A stretch of 18,422 nucleotides of DNA, from assembly GCF_009725235.1 (NCBI RefSeq), contig NZ_WJFC01000254.1, forward strand, positions 1 through 18,422, in the 5' to 3' direction. The position numbers and the translations under genes are program-made. Below are positions 7,852 through 14,256 of the stretch, in pieces. The notes under the pieces were generated by a model. The model was not told where the DNA came from. It searched no databases and saw only the letters and a list, made by a program, of their open reading frames with translations. Source of the DNA: Scytonema sp. UIC 10036 (GTDB lineage: Bacteria; Cyanobacteriota; Cyanobacteriia; Cyanobacteriales; Nostocaceae). The first letter of the stretch is position 1. Each line of letters opens with the position of its first letter.

Positions 7852-8736
7852 TTATAACTGGCTCAGGGGAGGTAAGTTTGTCGGGAATTGCACAACTCGA
7901 AACCCAATGTTATTACCCTTGTCCTTTGGCTCGAGATGGAAGCGAAATGCTGAACGACAAAACCACGGGGTAAAGTCCCATGAACCACCACGCAGTACCA
8001 CTCTACTATTATCGCTAGAATTTAACCAAGCACTACCATCTGTAGGTGCTCCTTCATAGTTTTCATGCCAGCGATCGCTACACCATTCCCAAAGTAACCC
8101 GTGCATATCGTACAATCCAAAAGCGTTCGCAACTCCAAAACTGCCTGCGGGTGTTGTTTGTCCGCGATATTTTCCTTGAGGGCTATCACCATAAGTATAA
8201 ACACCATTATAGTTAACTATATCGGTAGTTATTGTTTCACCAAAGTGGAATGGAGTTGTCGTACCAGCACGGCATGCGTATTCCCACTCTGACTCACTTG
8301 GAAGACGATAGGTACGTCCGGTGTATTTTGATAGTCTGTTACAAAATTCCACGGCTTCATACCATGATATTGTTTCTACCGGGCGATCGCTCGTTTTAAA
8401 TCTAGATGGATCGGGATCGAGTTCGCAATTGACTCGTTCAAAAGTTGCAACCACTTGCCATTGTTCTTGGGTAATATGATACTTCCCCATGAAAAAAGGT
8501 TGAATTGTGACCTGGTGTAAGGGTCTTTCGGAGTCTTCGCTGCTAAATTCTGATTCAGAAGCACCCATCGTGAATGTACCGCCAGGAATAGCAACCATGT
8601 CTAGAGTAACGCCATTACCAAGGTCTTCTGTTAAAGACCGAGCTTGACGCTGTTCTTGATTAACGATCTCGCCCCTGGCATTAACGGTAACGACATCAAA
8701 TGAAAAAGAGGTGACTTGCTTCGACCTTAAATCCAT
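7852..8736 (-). CDS. FGE-sulfatase fold (SUMF1/PvdO-like) protein, catalytic Cys pair absent
   Basis: A 294-residue protein. Residues 1-40 contain the FSFDVVTVNARGEIV stretch that in cyanobacteria usually links an N-terminal effector or sensor domain to this fold. From LGNGVTLDMVAIPGGTFTMG (about residue 40) to NIGFRVV (about 283) it is a complete FGE-sulfatase domain, with the family motifs RLPSESEWEYACRAG, GLYDMHGLLWEWC and VVLRGGSW. True formylglycine-generating enzymes carry two copper-binding cysteines after RGGS (RGGSxxC...C). Here the stretch is RGGSWDFTPWFCRSAFR, with only the second, so sulfatase activation is unlikely. The same fold is used as a C-type-lectin-like binding module and as the target of diversity-generating retroelements, whose variable region lies at the RGGSW-to-GFRVV end. 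A binding role is inferred. It shares strand with the PNP-EAD1 gene 277 nt away. The start lacks a good ribosome site, so an upstream domain may have been lost. Confidence 0.82.
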   Translation of the reverse strand: MDLRSKQVTSFSFDVVTVNARGEIVNQEQRQARSLTEDLGNGVTLDMVAIPGGTFTMGASESEFSSEDSERPLHQVTIQPFFMGKYHITQEQWQVVATFERVNCELDPDPSRFKTSDRPVETISWYEAVEFCNRLSKYTGRTYRLPSESEWEYACRAGTTTPFHFGETITTDIVNYNGVYTYGDSPQGKYRGQTTPAGSFGVANAFGLYDMHGLLWEWCSDRWHENYEGAPTDGSAWLNSSDNSRVVLRGGSWDFTPWFCRSAFRFHLEPKDKGNNIGFRVVQFPTNLPPLSQL

Positions 8737-8814
8737 TATTAATCTTTAGGTGAGTTAAGATTTTACTTGAAATGGCTAAATCACAACCAAACACCATCAT
8801 AATTTAACTAAGAG

Positions 8815-8956
8815 AATGTTTGAAAAGTCACGATCAATGTATCAAATATTTTTTACCCCACTCTAACCCGGACCGATGGATTGGTTCGGGAACTCAATTT
8901 TTCATTTCCCCCCTTTCACTCGTGGGGACTAAGGGGGATAATAATGTGATTAAAAT
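8815..8956 (+). repeat. Long intergenic repeat, copy 1
   Basis: Runs from ATGTTTGAAAAGTCACGATC to AATAATGTGATTAAAAT, with C-rich and G-rich arms (CCCCCCTTTC...GGGGACTAAGGGGG) that can form a hairpin. A second copy in the same orientation lies at 14051-14256, and the start of a third at 18406. It is the main content of the gene-free stretch 8737-9055. The rest of that stretch holds the upstream region of the FGE gene, with no obvious promoter. Probably a non-autonomous, MITE-like or palindromic intergenic repeat. Confidence 0.7.
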
Positions 8957-9055
8957 GACATCTAACCAATTTTCCAAATAAAAAAGCTTATTGAGAATTA
9001 ATGGGCTAGGTATGGATTACTACAATCTATACTCTGCTTGGTTTTCAGTCTTTTT

Positions 9056-9570
9056 TTACACCGAACTCAGGTTAGTTTGTGGACGACTATCTTCCACAGC
9101 ACTGAGAATTTGACTAATCATCTGTGCATGAACCCACACAGGAGAAATCTTCTGATTATAGAGAGTTGAAACCAGATTATTGTCTACAAACTCTTCGTCT
9201 GTGACACCGATAATCACTATTCTGTTTTTTACCAAATTAGCTAGTTCCGGTGGTGGATTTGAACCGATAAAATTTTCAACGGGTGTATGCTCTGCAATCC
9301 CATCTAGTTTACCGGCGAAAGTACGATAATTAAGCAACATCTGATATCCCACTCACTCCAAGGTAACTTTCGCAACGAATAGTCATCTGTTTGCAAGATA
9401 ATTCTAATTTCTTCGTCAGTGCGATTTTTTTGTAAAAATTTTTCTCTAATATTACTAAATGAATTAGATTTTAACCAATTATTTAGATCGTCGATTAATT
9501 CTTGTCCTGCTTCTTTACACTCATCCACAGGGTTGGGGATGCGATCGCTAACATTTGTAACCCCAACTAT
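9056..9570 (-). pseudogene. CHAT-CHASE2 protein remnant, internal deletion plus frameshift
   Basis: Read on the minus strand from about 9570, the frame gives GVTNVSDRIPNPVDECKEAG, then LNNWLKSNSFSNIREKFLQK, then IRIILQTDDYSLRKLPWSEWD. This is the conserved start of cyanobacterial CHAT-CHASE2 sensor proteases, just before the CHAT core. At about 9341-9349 it jumps, one base out of frame, into YQMLLNYRTF, followed by NRIVIIGVT and WVHAQMISQILSAVEDSRP, the core and end of a CHASE2 extracytoplasmic sensor domain. The CHAT catalytic region and most of CHASE2, several hundred residues, are missing, as are the C-terminal membrane helices and the true N-terminus. A GTG at 9528 could start the first piece, but a functional product is not expected. 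Confidence 0.78.
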
Positions 9571-9971
9571 TTGACAATAGCGCGATCGTGCTTATATACC
9601 ATTACTTGTCTGCAATCAATTAGGTTATGGATTCGAGCCAGCAGAATTAATTGAGTCATTAATTGTTTGTTACTACTATATCTGGATGGGGTATAGTAAA
9701 ATCTGCATTTCAAACCAACAAAAAATTGAAAAATGCTAAAAACCCATATCATCACTTGTCGAGCAATTATGCGTAATTTATCGCTCCTTTCAAAGTTTTA
9801 ATGATTTATAAAATATAATATAGTGGAAATTTGTATAGCAGATAAAATAAACATAAAAATCTTTCAGGACTCGGTACTCGACAAAAAGTTGGCAACATTT
9901 GGACGATAGCTATATTTGCCAGTCTTTTCAGACTTGAAGCTTGTTGAACTTTTAGATGCTATTTTATTTTC
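9571..9971. other. AT-rich gap between two pseudogenes, no recognised gene
   Basis: A minus-strand open frame of about 62 codons ends at 9567, but it resembles no family I recognise. It is out of frame with the CHAT-CHASE2 remnant, so I do not call it a gene. An AAAGGAG sequence on the minus strand near 9783 has no well-placed start codon. The segment 9795-9860 is very AT-rich. Nothing else was seen. Confidence 0.3.
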
Positions 9972-10370
9972 TTAAGCATCTTTTTTCAAACTAATCTCGA
10001 ATGCTAACTCAGCACGGTAAAAGCAAACATTGAACTCTAGGAAGAAATTCATATGCTCCAAAATCAATGGAGCATTCCTGTCTCTTGTCCAAGCAAAAGC
10101 CAGTTCCACTGGAGGAAACCGCTCAACATTTGCTGTCAACACCAATGCTCGTGCCTCAAATCTAGCCAAATTACCCCCCAGCTGCACCTTCGCTTTGACG
10201 ATCTTTCTTTTCTCGTGCGATGCTCCACCGTTGCTGATGATATTTAATGCTTCGGGATATAGCCCCAAACTTTGGCAAATACTACCGAGAATACCCAATG
10301 CTGTCCCTTCGCTTTCACGATCTTTCCTTTCTTTTATAAATTTTTGTAAATAAATAGAAAACTATGCGTA
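9972..10370 (-). pseudogene. TPR fragment joined to C-terminus of a retropepsin-like aspartyl protease
   Basis: One continuous minus-strand frame contains two unrelated pieces. The first, KERKDRESEGTALGILGSIC and on to QSLGLYPEAL (10226-10335), has the pattern of a 40-residue tetratricopeptide unit as found beside CHAT domains. The second, from LGGNLARFEARALVL to MNFFLEFNVCFYRAELAFEI (9978-10180), matches the end of a small cyanobacterial family of retropepsin-like aspartyl proteases. The catalytic Asp part (DSGA or DTGA) is absent. Two 25-bp direct repeats, TTCGCTTTSACGATCTTTCY at 10189 and 10308 (119 bp apart, one TPR unit), mark successive TPR starts. The retropepsin piece sits where the second TPR should continue. 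A chance in-frame fusion of relics is the likely explanation. The TPR assignment is more general, and the protease assignment rests on my memory of the family. Confidence 0.5.
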
Positions 10371-10422
10371 AATCTGAGCGTGTATACCGAAGAATAAGAT
10401 AAATTTTCTACGCGAGCAGCTA

Positions 10423-11166
10423 ATGATCAAAAAAATCCTTATCCTATCAGCAAATCCAAAGAACACAAGCAAGCTGCGTTTAGATGAAGAGGTACGGGAA
10501 ATACAAGCGGGTCTGGAACGTGCCAAAGCTCGAGAACAGTTTGAAATTATTACGAGATGGGCAGTTCGCATTGAAGACTTGTATCGAGCCTTGTTAGATT
10601 ACCAACCACAGATTGTCCATTTTTCCGGACATGGGGTAGGAAGTGATGGCTTGGCTTTAGAAAATAACTCTGGAGAACTGCAATTAGTTAGCACGCAATC
10701 TCTAGCAGGATTATTTGAATTGTTTAAGGAAACTATTGAGTGTGTTTTCTTGAATGCTTGCTATTCTGAAACACAAGCTGAAGCAATTCACCAACATATA
10801 AATTATGTAGTTGGTATGAGCCAGACTATTAACGATCGCGCAGCCATTGATTTTGCTAAAGGGTTTTATGATGCACTTGGAGCAGGGAAATCCTATGAGT
10901 TTGCTTACAAATTTGGCTGTCATGCGATCGCTCTACAAGGAATTTCGGAGTTAGAAGCCCCAGTCTTAAAAAGCAGGGAAAGTGCAGTTCCTGTTAACAG
11001 TGCAACAAATTCTAACCAAGAATCTAATTTAGGGAATACAAAAGAGCGATCGACACAAGAAAATCAGAAAGAATCAGCTTTACCAAATATCAACCAACAG
11101 GCTGGAGATAACGCGATTCAATTTGGACACATCGGACAAGTTGGAAATCTGAACTTTCATCGCTAG
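10423..11166 (+). CDS. CHAT protease effector with C-terminal RHIM-like motif
   Basis: A 247-residue protein. Residues 3-190 are a CHAT caspase-like domain with dyad His70 (HFSGHG) and Cys113 (LNACYSE), roughly half identical by eye to the CHAT domain at 1628. A low-complexity polar linker (about 190-222, rich in Asn, Ser, Glu and Gln) leads to the final segment QQAGDNAIQFGHIGQVGNLN. Its core recurs at the N-terminus of the next gene. Such an effector, ending in a short motif that the adjacent STAND receptor begins with, is the signature of bacterial amyloid signalling pairs. Inference: the NTPase nucleates an amyloid fold that gathers and activates this protease. The stop lies 10 nt before the next start, so the two are one operon. 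The ATG follows CTACGCGAGCAGCTA, without a strong ribosome site. Cytoplasmic. Confidence 0.87.
   Translation: MIKKILILSANPKNTSKLRLDEEVREIQAGLERAKAREQFEIITRWAVRIEDLYRALLDYQPQIVHFSGHGVGSDGLALENNSGELQLVSTQSLAGLFELFKETIECVFLNACYSETQAEAIHQHINYVVGMSQTINDRAAIDFAKGFYDALGAGKSYEFAYKFGCHAIALQGISELEAPVLKSRESAVPVNSATNSNQESNLGNTKERSTQENQKESALPNINQQAGDNAIQFGHIGQVGNLNFHR
11098..11157 (+). other. RHIM-like/amyloid motif, CHAT C-terminus (residues 226-245)
   Basis: The encoded segment QAGDNAIQFGHIGQVGNLNF holds the tetrad IQFG (232-235), close to the (I/V)Q(I/V/L)G core of animal RHIM motifs. Alternating hydrophobic and small/polar residues, as in a beta arch, follow it. The motif is the extreme C-terminus, after a polar linker. 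Confidence 0.6.
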
Positions 11167-11176
11167 AATTAAGATT

Positions 11177-14047
11177 ATGCAAGGTACTATTTCACAGTCA
11201 GCTGGCGATCGTGCTATTCAGTTTGGATACGTTGGACAGATAAAATCCTTGTCTGTTGACAATAGAAGTCAGCAAGCAACTGGTAATGGTATCCTTCAAG
11301 TTCAAATTGGCTCGATTACAGGAAGTACCGTCAATGTCTCCCATGGGGAACAGCAACAATCTCCACAACTTCGTTCTCTTCCTGTCCTTTTAGTTCCCCG
11401 TTCTTTTCCCTTATTGTTAGGTCGTCGGGAAGAAGTGAAAGTTGCAGTGAATTCTCTACCCTATGACCAACCAGTAGAATTCTATGGTTCCCCAGGGATA
11501 GGAAAAACAGCATTACTGAGACATCTAGCCCATCATCCCTCAATAACTCCTGCTTTCTCCGATGGGATTGTTTACCATCACTCAACTCGTCACCAACCAG
11601 TTTCCGATTTGCTCCAAATTCTTTTCAATGCTTTTCATGAAAGTAGCGTTCCTTTTAAACCAACAGATATTCAAATACGTCATGCTTTCCAGGAAAAAAG
11701 AATTCTTATTATATTAGAAGTTGCAAAGCTCAATCGAGAAGAAGTAGAAAATCTACTCAATAGCTTACCGAGTTGTACTTTTCTTGTCACTTCACAAGAA
11801 CGGCAATTGTGGGGAGAAGGACACTCTGTAGGACTCCACGGACTGCACTTAAATGATGCGATGTCTCTTGTTGCAAGAGAACTGGGGCGCACTCTTAGCC
11901 CGAAAGAACGCCTTGTTGCAGAAAAACTTTGCACTGCTTTACAGGGACATCCATTGCGAATCCTGCAAACAGTCGCGCTTGTCAGAGAGGATAATCTTTC
12001 GCTAGCACTTATGCAAGAGCGAATACAATCTACCACTTCAACTCTAGGCTGGGTTGAACAACTTCTGGCTTCCTTACAAAAACCACAGAAGTTAATTGTT
12101 ACCGCATTAGCAGCTTTGGGTGGTGTAGCCTTGGGAGTAGAATTGCTAGAAAATTTAACTGAAGTTCCACAAGTCAAGCTTGTGCTAGAAACATTAATAC
12201 GGCGTAACTTATTGCAAGTTGATGGTTCGCGTTACAGTTTAAGTAACAACTTGATTGAGTACATTCAACAACAGTGGAACTTAACACCTTTTTTGGAGAA
12301 CGCTACAACATACTTCACCACTTGGATTCAACAACAAACAACTCCACAAAGTTTATTAGAAGAATGCGATACCATTCTCCAAGTTTTAGAGTGGGCTGTC
12401 AAAGTTGGTCGTTGGTCTGACGTGATTTGCTTGGGAAGAGGTATAGAAGGTACACTTGCTTTGAGTGGGCAATGGGGTACGTGGCAAATAGTGCTACAGC
12501 ATCTGCTTCAGGCGGCGCGTGTTATTGGAGACCCAGCAGTTGAAGCTTTTGCCTTACATCAATTAGGAACTCGTTCTCTTTGTCTGAGTGAAGTCACGCA
12601 AGCACAAGATTATTTAACACAAGCGCTTCGTATTAGAGAATCTCTGAACGATCAAATTGGAGCGGAAGTCACCCGTCACAATCTGGAATTTCTTTTGGCA
12701 CCTCCTTTGCCACCTCAGCCCAAATCACAATCTAAATCCGTCGTTAGTCCATCACCTACACGCAATCCACTACTGTTTAAAGGTAGTCTTGCTGTTTTAC
12801 TCTTAATACTAGGGGGATTACTGTTCCTCATTCTAAGGTTTTTGTATCCAACTCCAACTCCCGTCCCAACTCCAACTGACAGTCCAACAGTAACTCCGCC
12901 TGAAACTCCCCTCCCGACTCCAACTGACAGCCCAACAATAACTCCGCCTGAAACTCCCCTCCCAACTCCAACTGACAGCCCAACAATAACTCCGCCTGAA
13001 ACTCCTCTCCCAACTCCAACTGACCGCTCAACAATACCTCCTACTGAAACTCCAACCCTTGAATCTTTATTTCTCAATCAAAGCAGTGTAATTGGGGGTG
13101 CAACTGTGCGGGGAAGAGTTATTCTCAGCTATCCAGCACCAGAGGGTGGTATTATCGTGGAGCTCAATAGTCGCAATTCATCTCTTGCTAGAGTTTCACC
13201 GTCATTGTTGAAAGTTGAGGCTGGGAATAAAGAAGCTTCATTTGAAATCTTCACGTCTTCTGATGGCAATAACTCCTCAAATACTGGCAATGTTGAAATT
13301 ACAGCTACCTATGCAGGAGTCACTAAAACAACATCGCTGATGATTGAATCCGAAAAGCTTCCAAAACCAGAAATCAGATCTATAAGGCTAGAACAACAAC
13401 GCATAGCTTGGGGTAAAAAGGTGAAGGGAGCAGTCACTCTCGATCGCCCAGCACCAGATGATGGCGTCGTCATTCTTCTTACCACTGATGAGCCATTTCT
13501 CGCCCAAATTTTACCGTCACCGCTGAAAATTGAAGCTGAAAAAACAACAGCTGCTTTTGAAGTCTCAACTTCTATGAACGATCGCAATTTCCTAAAAGAT
13601 AAAATTGTTGAAATTGCAGCATCTTTGGAAGGAGGAGAGTCTCGTCAGACGGAAAGACTGTCTATTTATACAGAGAATACTTCCCCTAGACTTCAATCGT
13701 TACACTTAGAGAATGATAATGGAGTGAAAATTGAGAGTCTAACTTGGAGTCGAAGAGTAACGACCGTACAAGGAAAAGTGACTCTCAATCAACCAGAGTC
13801 TAATAGAGATATTGCGATCGCACTCACTGGTAGAAATGTGAAAGTGCAGGAAACCGTGACAGTGAAAGCAGGTGAAACCACGGCAATATTTCCAATTACA
13901 ATCTTAGGATTTGATGAAAATCAGCAACCCATCAACTTTGTAGAAATCAAAGCTTCCTATAAGAAAATGACTGTAACCACAACCTTGAAAGTTGTGAAGA
14001 TAGTACCGAAAATTCCTTTAATCAAAGTCCCTCTTCGATCACCTTAA
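11177..14047 (+). CDS. Membrane-spanning STAND (NB-ARC-like) NTPase with N-terminal amyloid-like motifs and Ig-like repeats
   Basis: A 956-residue protein. Residues 7-54 contain two amyloid-like segments (IQFG at 14-17, VQIG at 42-45). Residues 80-360 are an NB-ARC/STAND NTPase: the LLLGRREEV box, P-loop GSPGIGKT at 104-111, a Walker B-like RILIILEV (Glu181 in place of the usual Asp), a TFLVTSQER sensor motif, and GHPL in the position of plant GLPL; a winged helix follows. Residues about 395-510 are helical and TPR-like. One hydrophobic segment (about 537-556, SLAVLLLILGGLLFLILRFL) is followed by a Pro/Thr-rich spacer with 16-residue repeats (about 560-630). Three Ig-like beta domains follow (about 632-730, 735-830, 832-945), each with a VxGxVxLxxPAP-like pattern. 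Topology inferred: NTPase in the cytoplasm, Ig domains in the periplasm or outside. Family knowledge: STAND NTPases oligomerise on ligand sensing. Inference: an envelope sensor that switches on the CHAT protease encoded 10 nt upstream. Confidence 0.86.
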   Translation: MQGTISQSAGDRAIQFGYVGQIKSLSVDNRSQQATGNGILQVQIGSITGSTVNVSHGEQQQSPQLRSLPVLLVPRSFPLLLGRREEVKVAVNSLPYDQPVEFYGSPGIGKTALLRHLAHHPSITPAFSDGIVYHHSTRHQPVSDLLQILFNAFHESSVPFKPTDIQIRHAFQEKRILIILEVAKLNREEVENLLNSLPSCTFLVTSQERQLWGEGHSVGLHGLHLNDAMSLVARELGRTLSPKERLVAEKLCTALQGHPLRILQTVALVREDNLSLALMQERIQSTTSTLGWVEQLLASLQKPQKLIVTALAALGGVALGVELLENLTEVPQVKLVLETLIRRNLLQVDGSRYSLSNNLIEYIQQQWNLTPFLENATTYFTTWIQQQTTPQSLLEECDTILQVLEWAVKVGRWSDVICLGRGIEGTLALSGQWGTWQIVLQHLLQAARVIGDPAVEAFALHQLGTRSLCLSEVTQAQDYLTQALRIRESLNDQIGAEVTRHNLEFLLAPPLPPQPKSQSKSVVSPSPTRNPLLFKGSLAVLLLILGGLLFLILRFLYPTPTPVPTPTDSPTVTPPETPLPTPTDSPTITPPETPLPTPTDSPTITPPETPLPTPTDRSTIPPTETPTLESLFLNQSSVIGGATVRGRVILSYPAPEGGIIVELNSRNSSLARVSPSLLKVEAGNKEASFEIFTSSDGNNSSNTGNVEITATYAGVTKTTSLMIESEKLPKPEIRSIRLEQQRIAWGKKVKGAVTLDRPAPDDGVVILLTTDEPFLAQILPSPLKIEAEKTTAAFEVSTSMNDRNFLKDKIVEIAASLEGGESRQTERLSIYTENTSPRLQSLHLENDNGVKIESLTWSRRVTTVQGKVTLNQPESNRDIAIALTGRNVKVQETVTVKAGETTAIFPITILGFDENQQPINFVEIKASYKKMTVTTTLKVVKIVPKIPLIKVPLRSP
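11195..11338 (+). other. Two RHIM-like motifs at the STAND N-terminus
   Basis: Segment 1 (residues 7-27) contains AGDRAIQFGYVGQIKSLSV. It matches the CHAT tail at AGD-x-AIQFG-x-(I/V)-GQ-(V/I)-xx-L. Segment 2 (residues 37-54, NGILQVQIGSITGSTVNV) has a VQIG tetrad and a similar beta-arch pattern. The tandem arrangement before the NTPase resembles the prion-forming N-termini of fungal and bacterial NLR-like proteins. Confidence 0.6.
12869..13060 (+). repeat. 48-bp tandem repeat encoding a Pro/Thr spacer
   Basis: Units at 12869-12916, 12917-12964 and 12965-13012, and a degenerate fourth at 13013-13060. Each encodes TPTDSPT(V/I)TPPETPLP. Units 2 and 3 differ at very few bases, suggesting recent expansion. 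The repeat keeps the frame and lies between the membrane helix and the Ig-like domains, as a flexible stalk. Confidence 0.88.
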
Positions 14048-14050
14048 AGG

Positions 14051-14256
14051 ATGTTTGAAAAGTCATGATTGATGTATCAAATTTTTTACCCCACCCTAAC
14101 CCTCCCCGATGTATTGGGGGAGGAACTCAATTTTCCATTTCCCCTTTATAACTCGGCTGGATTCTTATAAATTTTTCTTGTAAAGGGGAGGGAACTCAAT
14201 TTTCCATTTCCCCCCTTTCCAAGGGGGACTAAGGGGGGTAATAATGTGATTAAAAT
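14051..14256 (+). repeat. Long intergenic repeat, copy 2, with internal duplication
   Basis: Same family and orientation as 8815-8956. It starts ATGTTTGAAAAGTCATGATT and ends AATAATGTGATTAAAAT. It is about 64 bp longer because the GGAGG-AACTCAATTTTCCATTTCCCC block is present twice (about 14118-14145 and 14187-14215). It fills the whole gap between two convergent genes, and its last base touches the stop codon of the minus-strand gene. Confidence 0.75.
14099..14227. terminator. Hairpins between convergent genes, possible bidirectional terminator
   Basis: CCTCCCC (14101-14107) pairs with GGGGAGG (14117-14123), and CCCCCTT (14211-14217) pairs with AAGGGGG (14221-14227). Neither is followed by a clean T-run, so intrinsic termination is uncertain. 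The position between the STAND gene and the converging DUF4139 gene fits such a role. The hairpins are part of the repeat copy. Confidence 0.35.

Noticed and set aside
7852..8736. FGE gene as part of a complete diversity-generating retroelement
   Set aside because: No reverse transcriptase, accessory protein or template repeat was found in the window; only the target-like fold is present.
9567..9755. Minus-strand frame of ~62 codons upstream of the CHAT-CHASE2 relic
   Set aside because: No recognised homology, no suitably placed ribosome site, and out of frame with the relic.
10030..10353. Plus-strand frame of ~107 codons
   Set aside because: Shadow of the minus-strand TPR/retropepsin remnant, which has clear family patterns.
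12869..13060. Regularly spaced repeats as a possible CRISPR array
   Set aside because: Units are contiguous, without unique spacers, and stay in frame within a real gene.
12715..13077. Minus-strand frame of ~120 codons, Val/Gly-rich
   Set aside because: It is the antisense shadow of the Pro/Thr-coding 48-bp repeat in the STAND gene; composition is imposed by the repeat.
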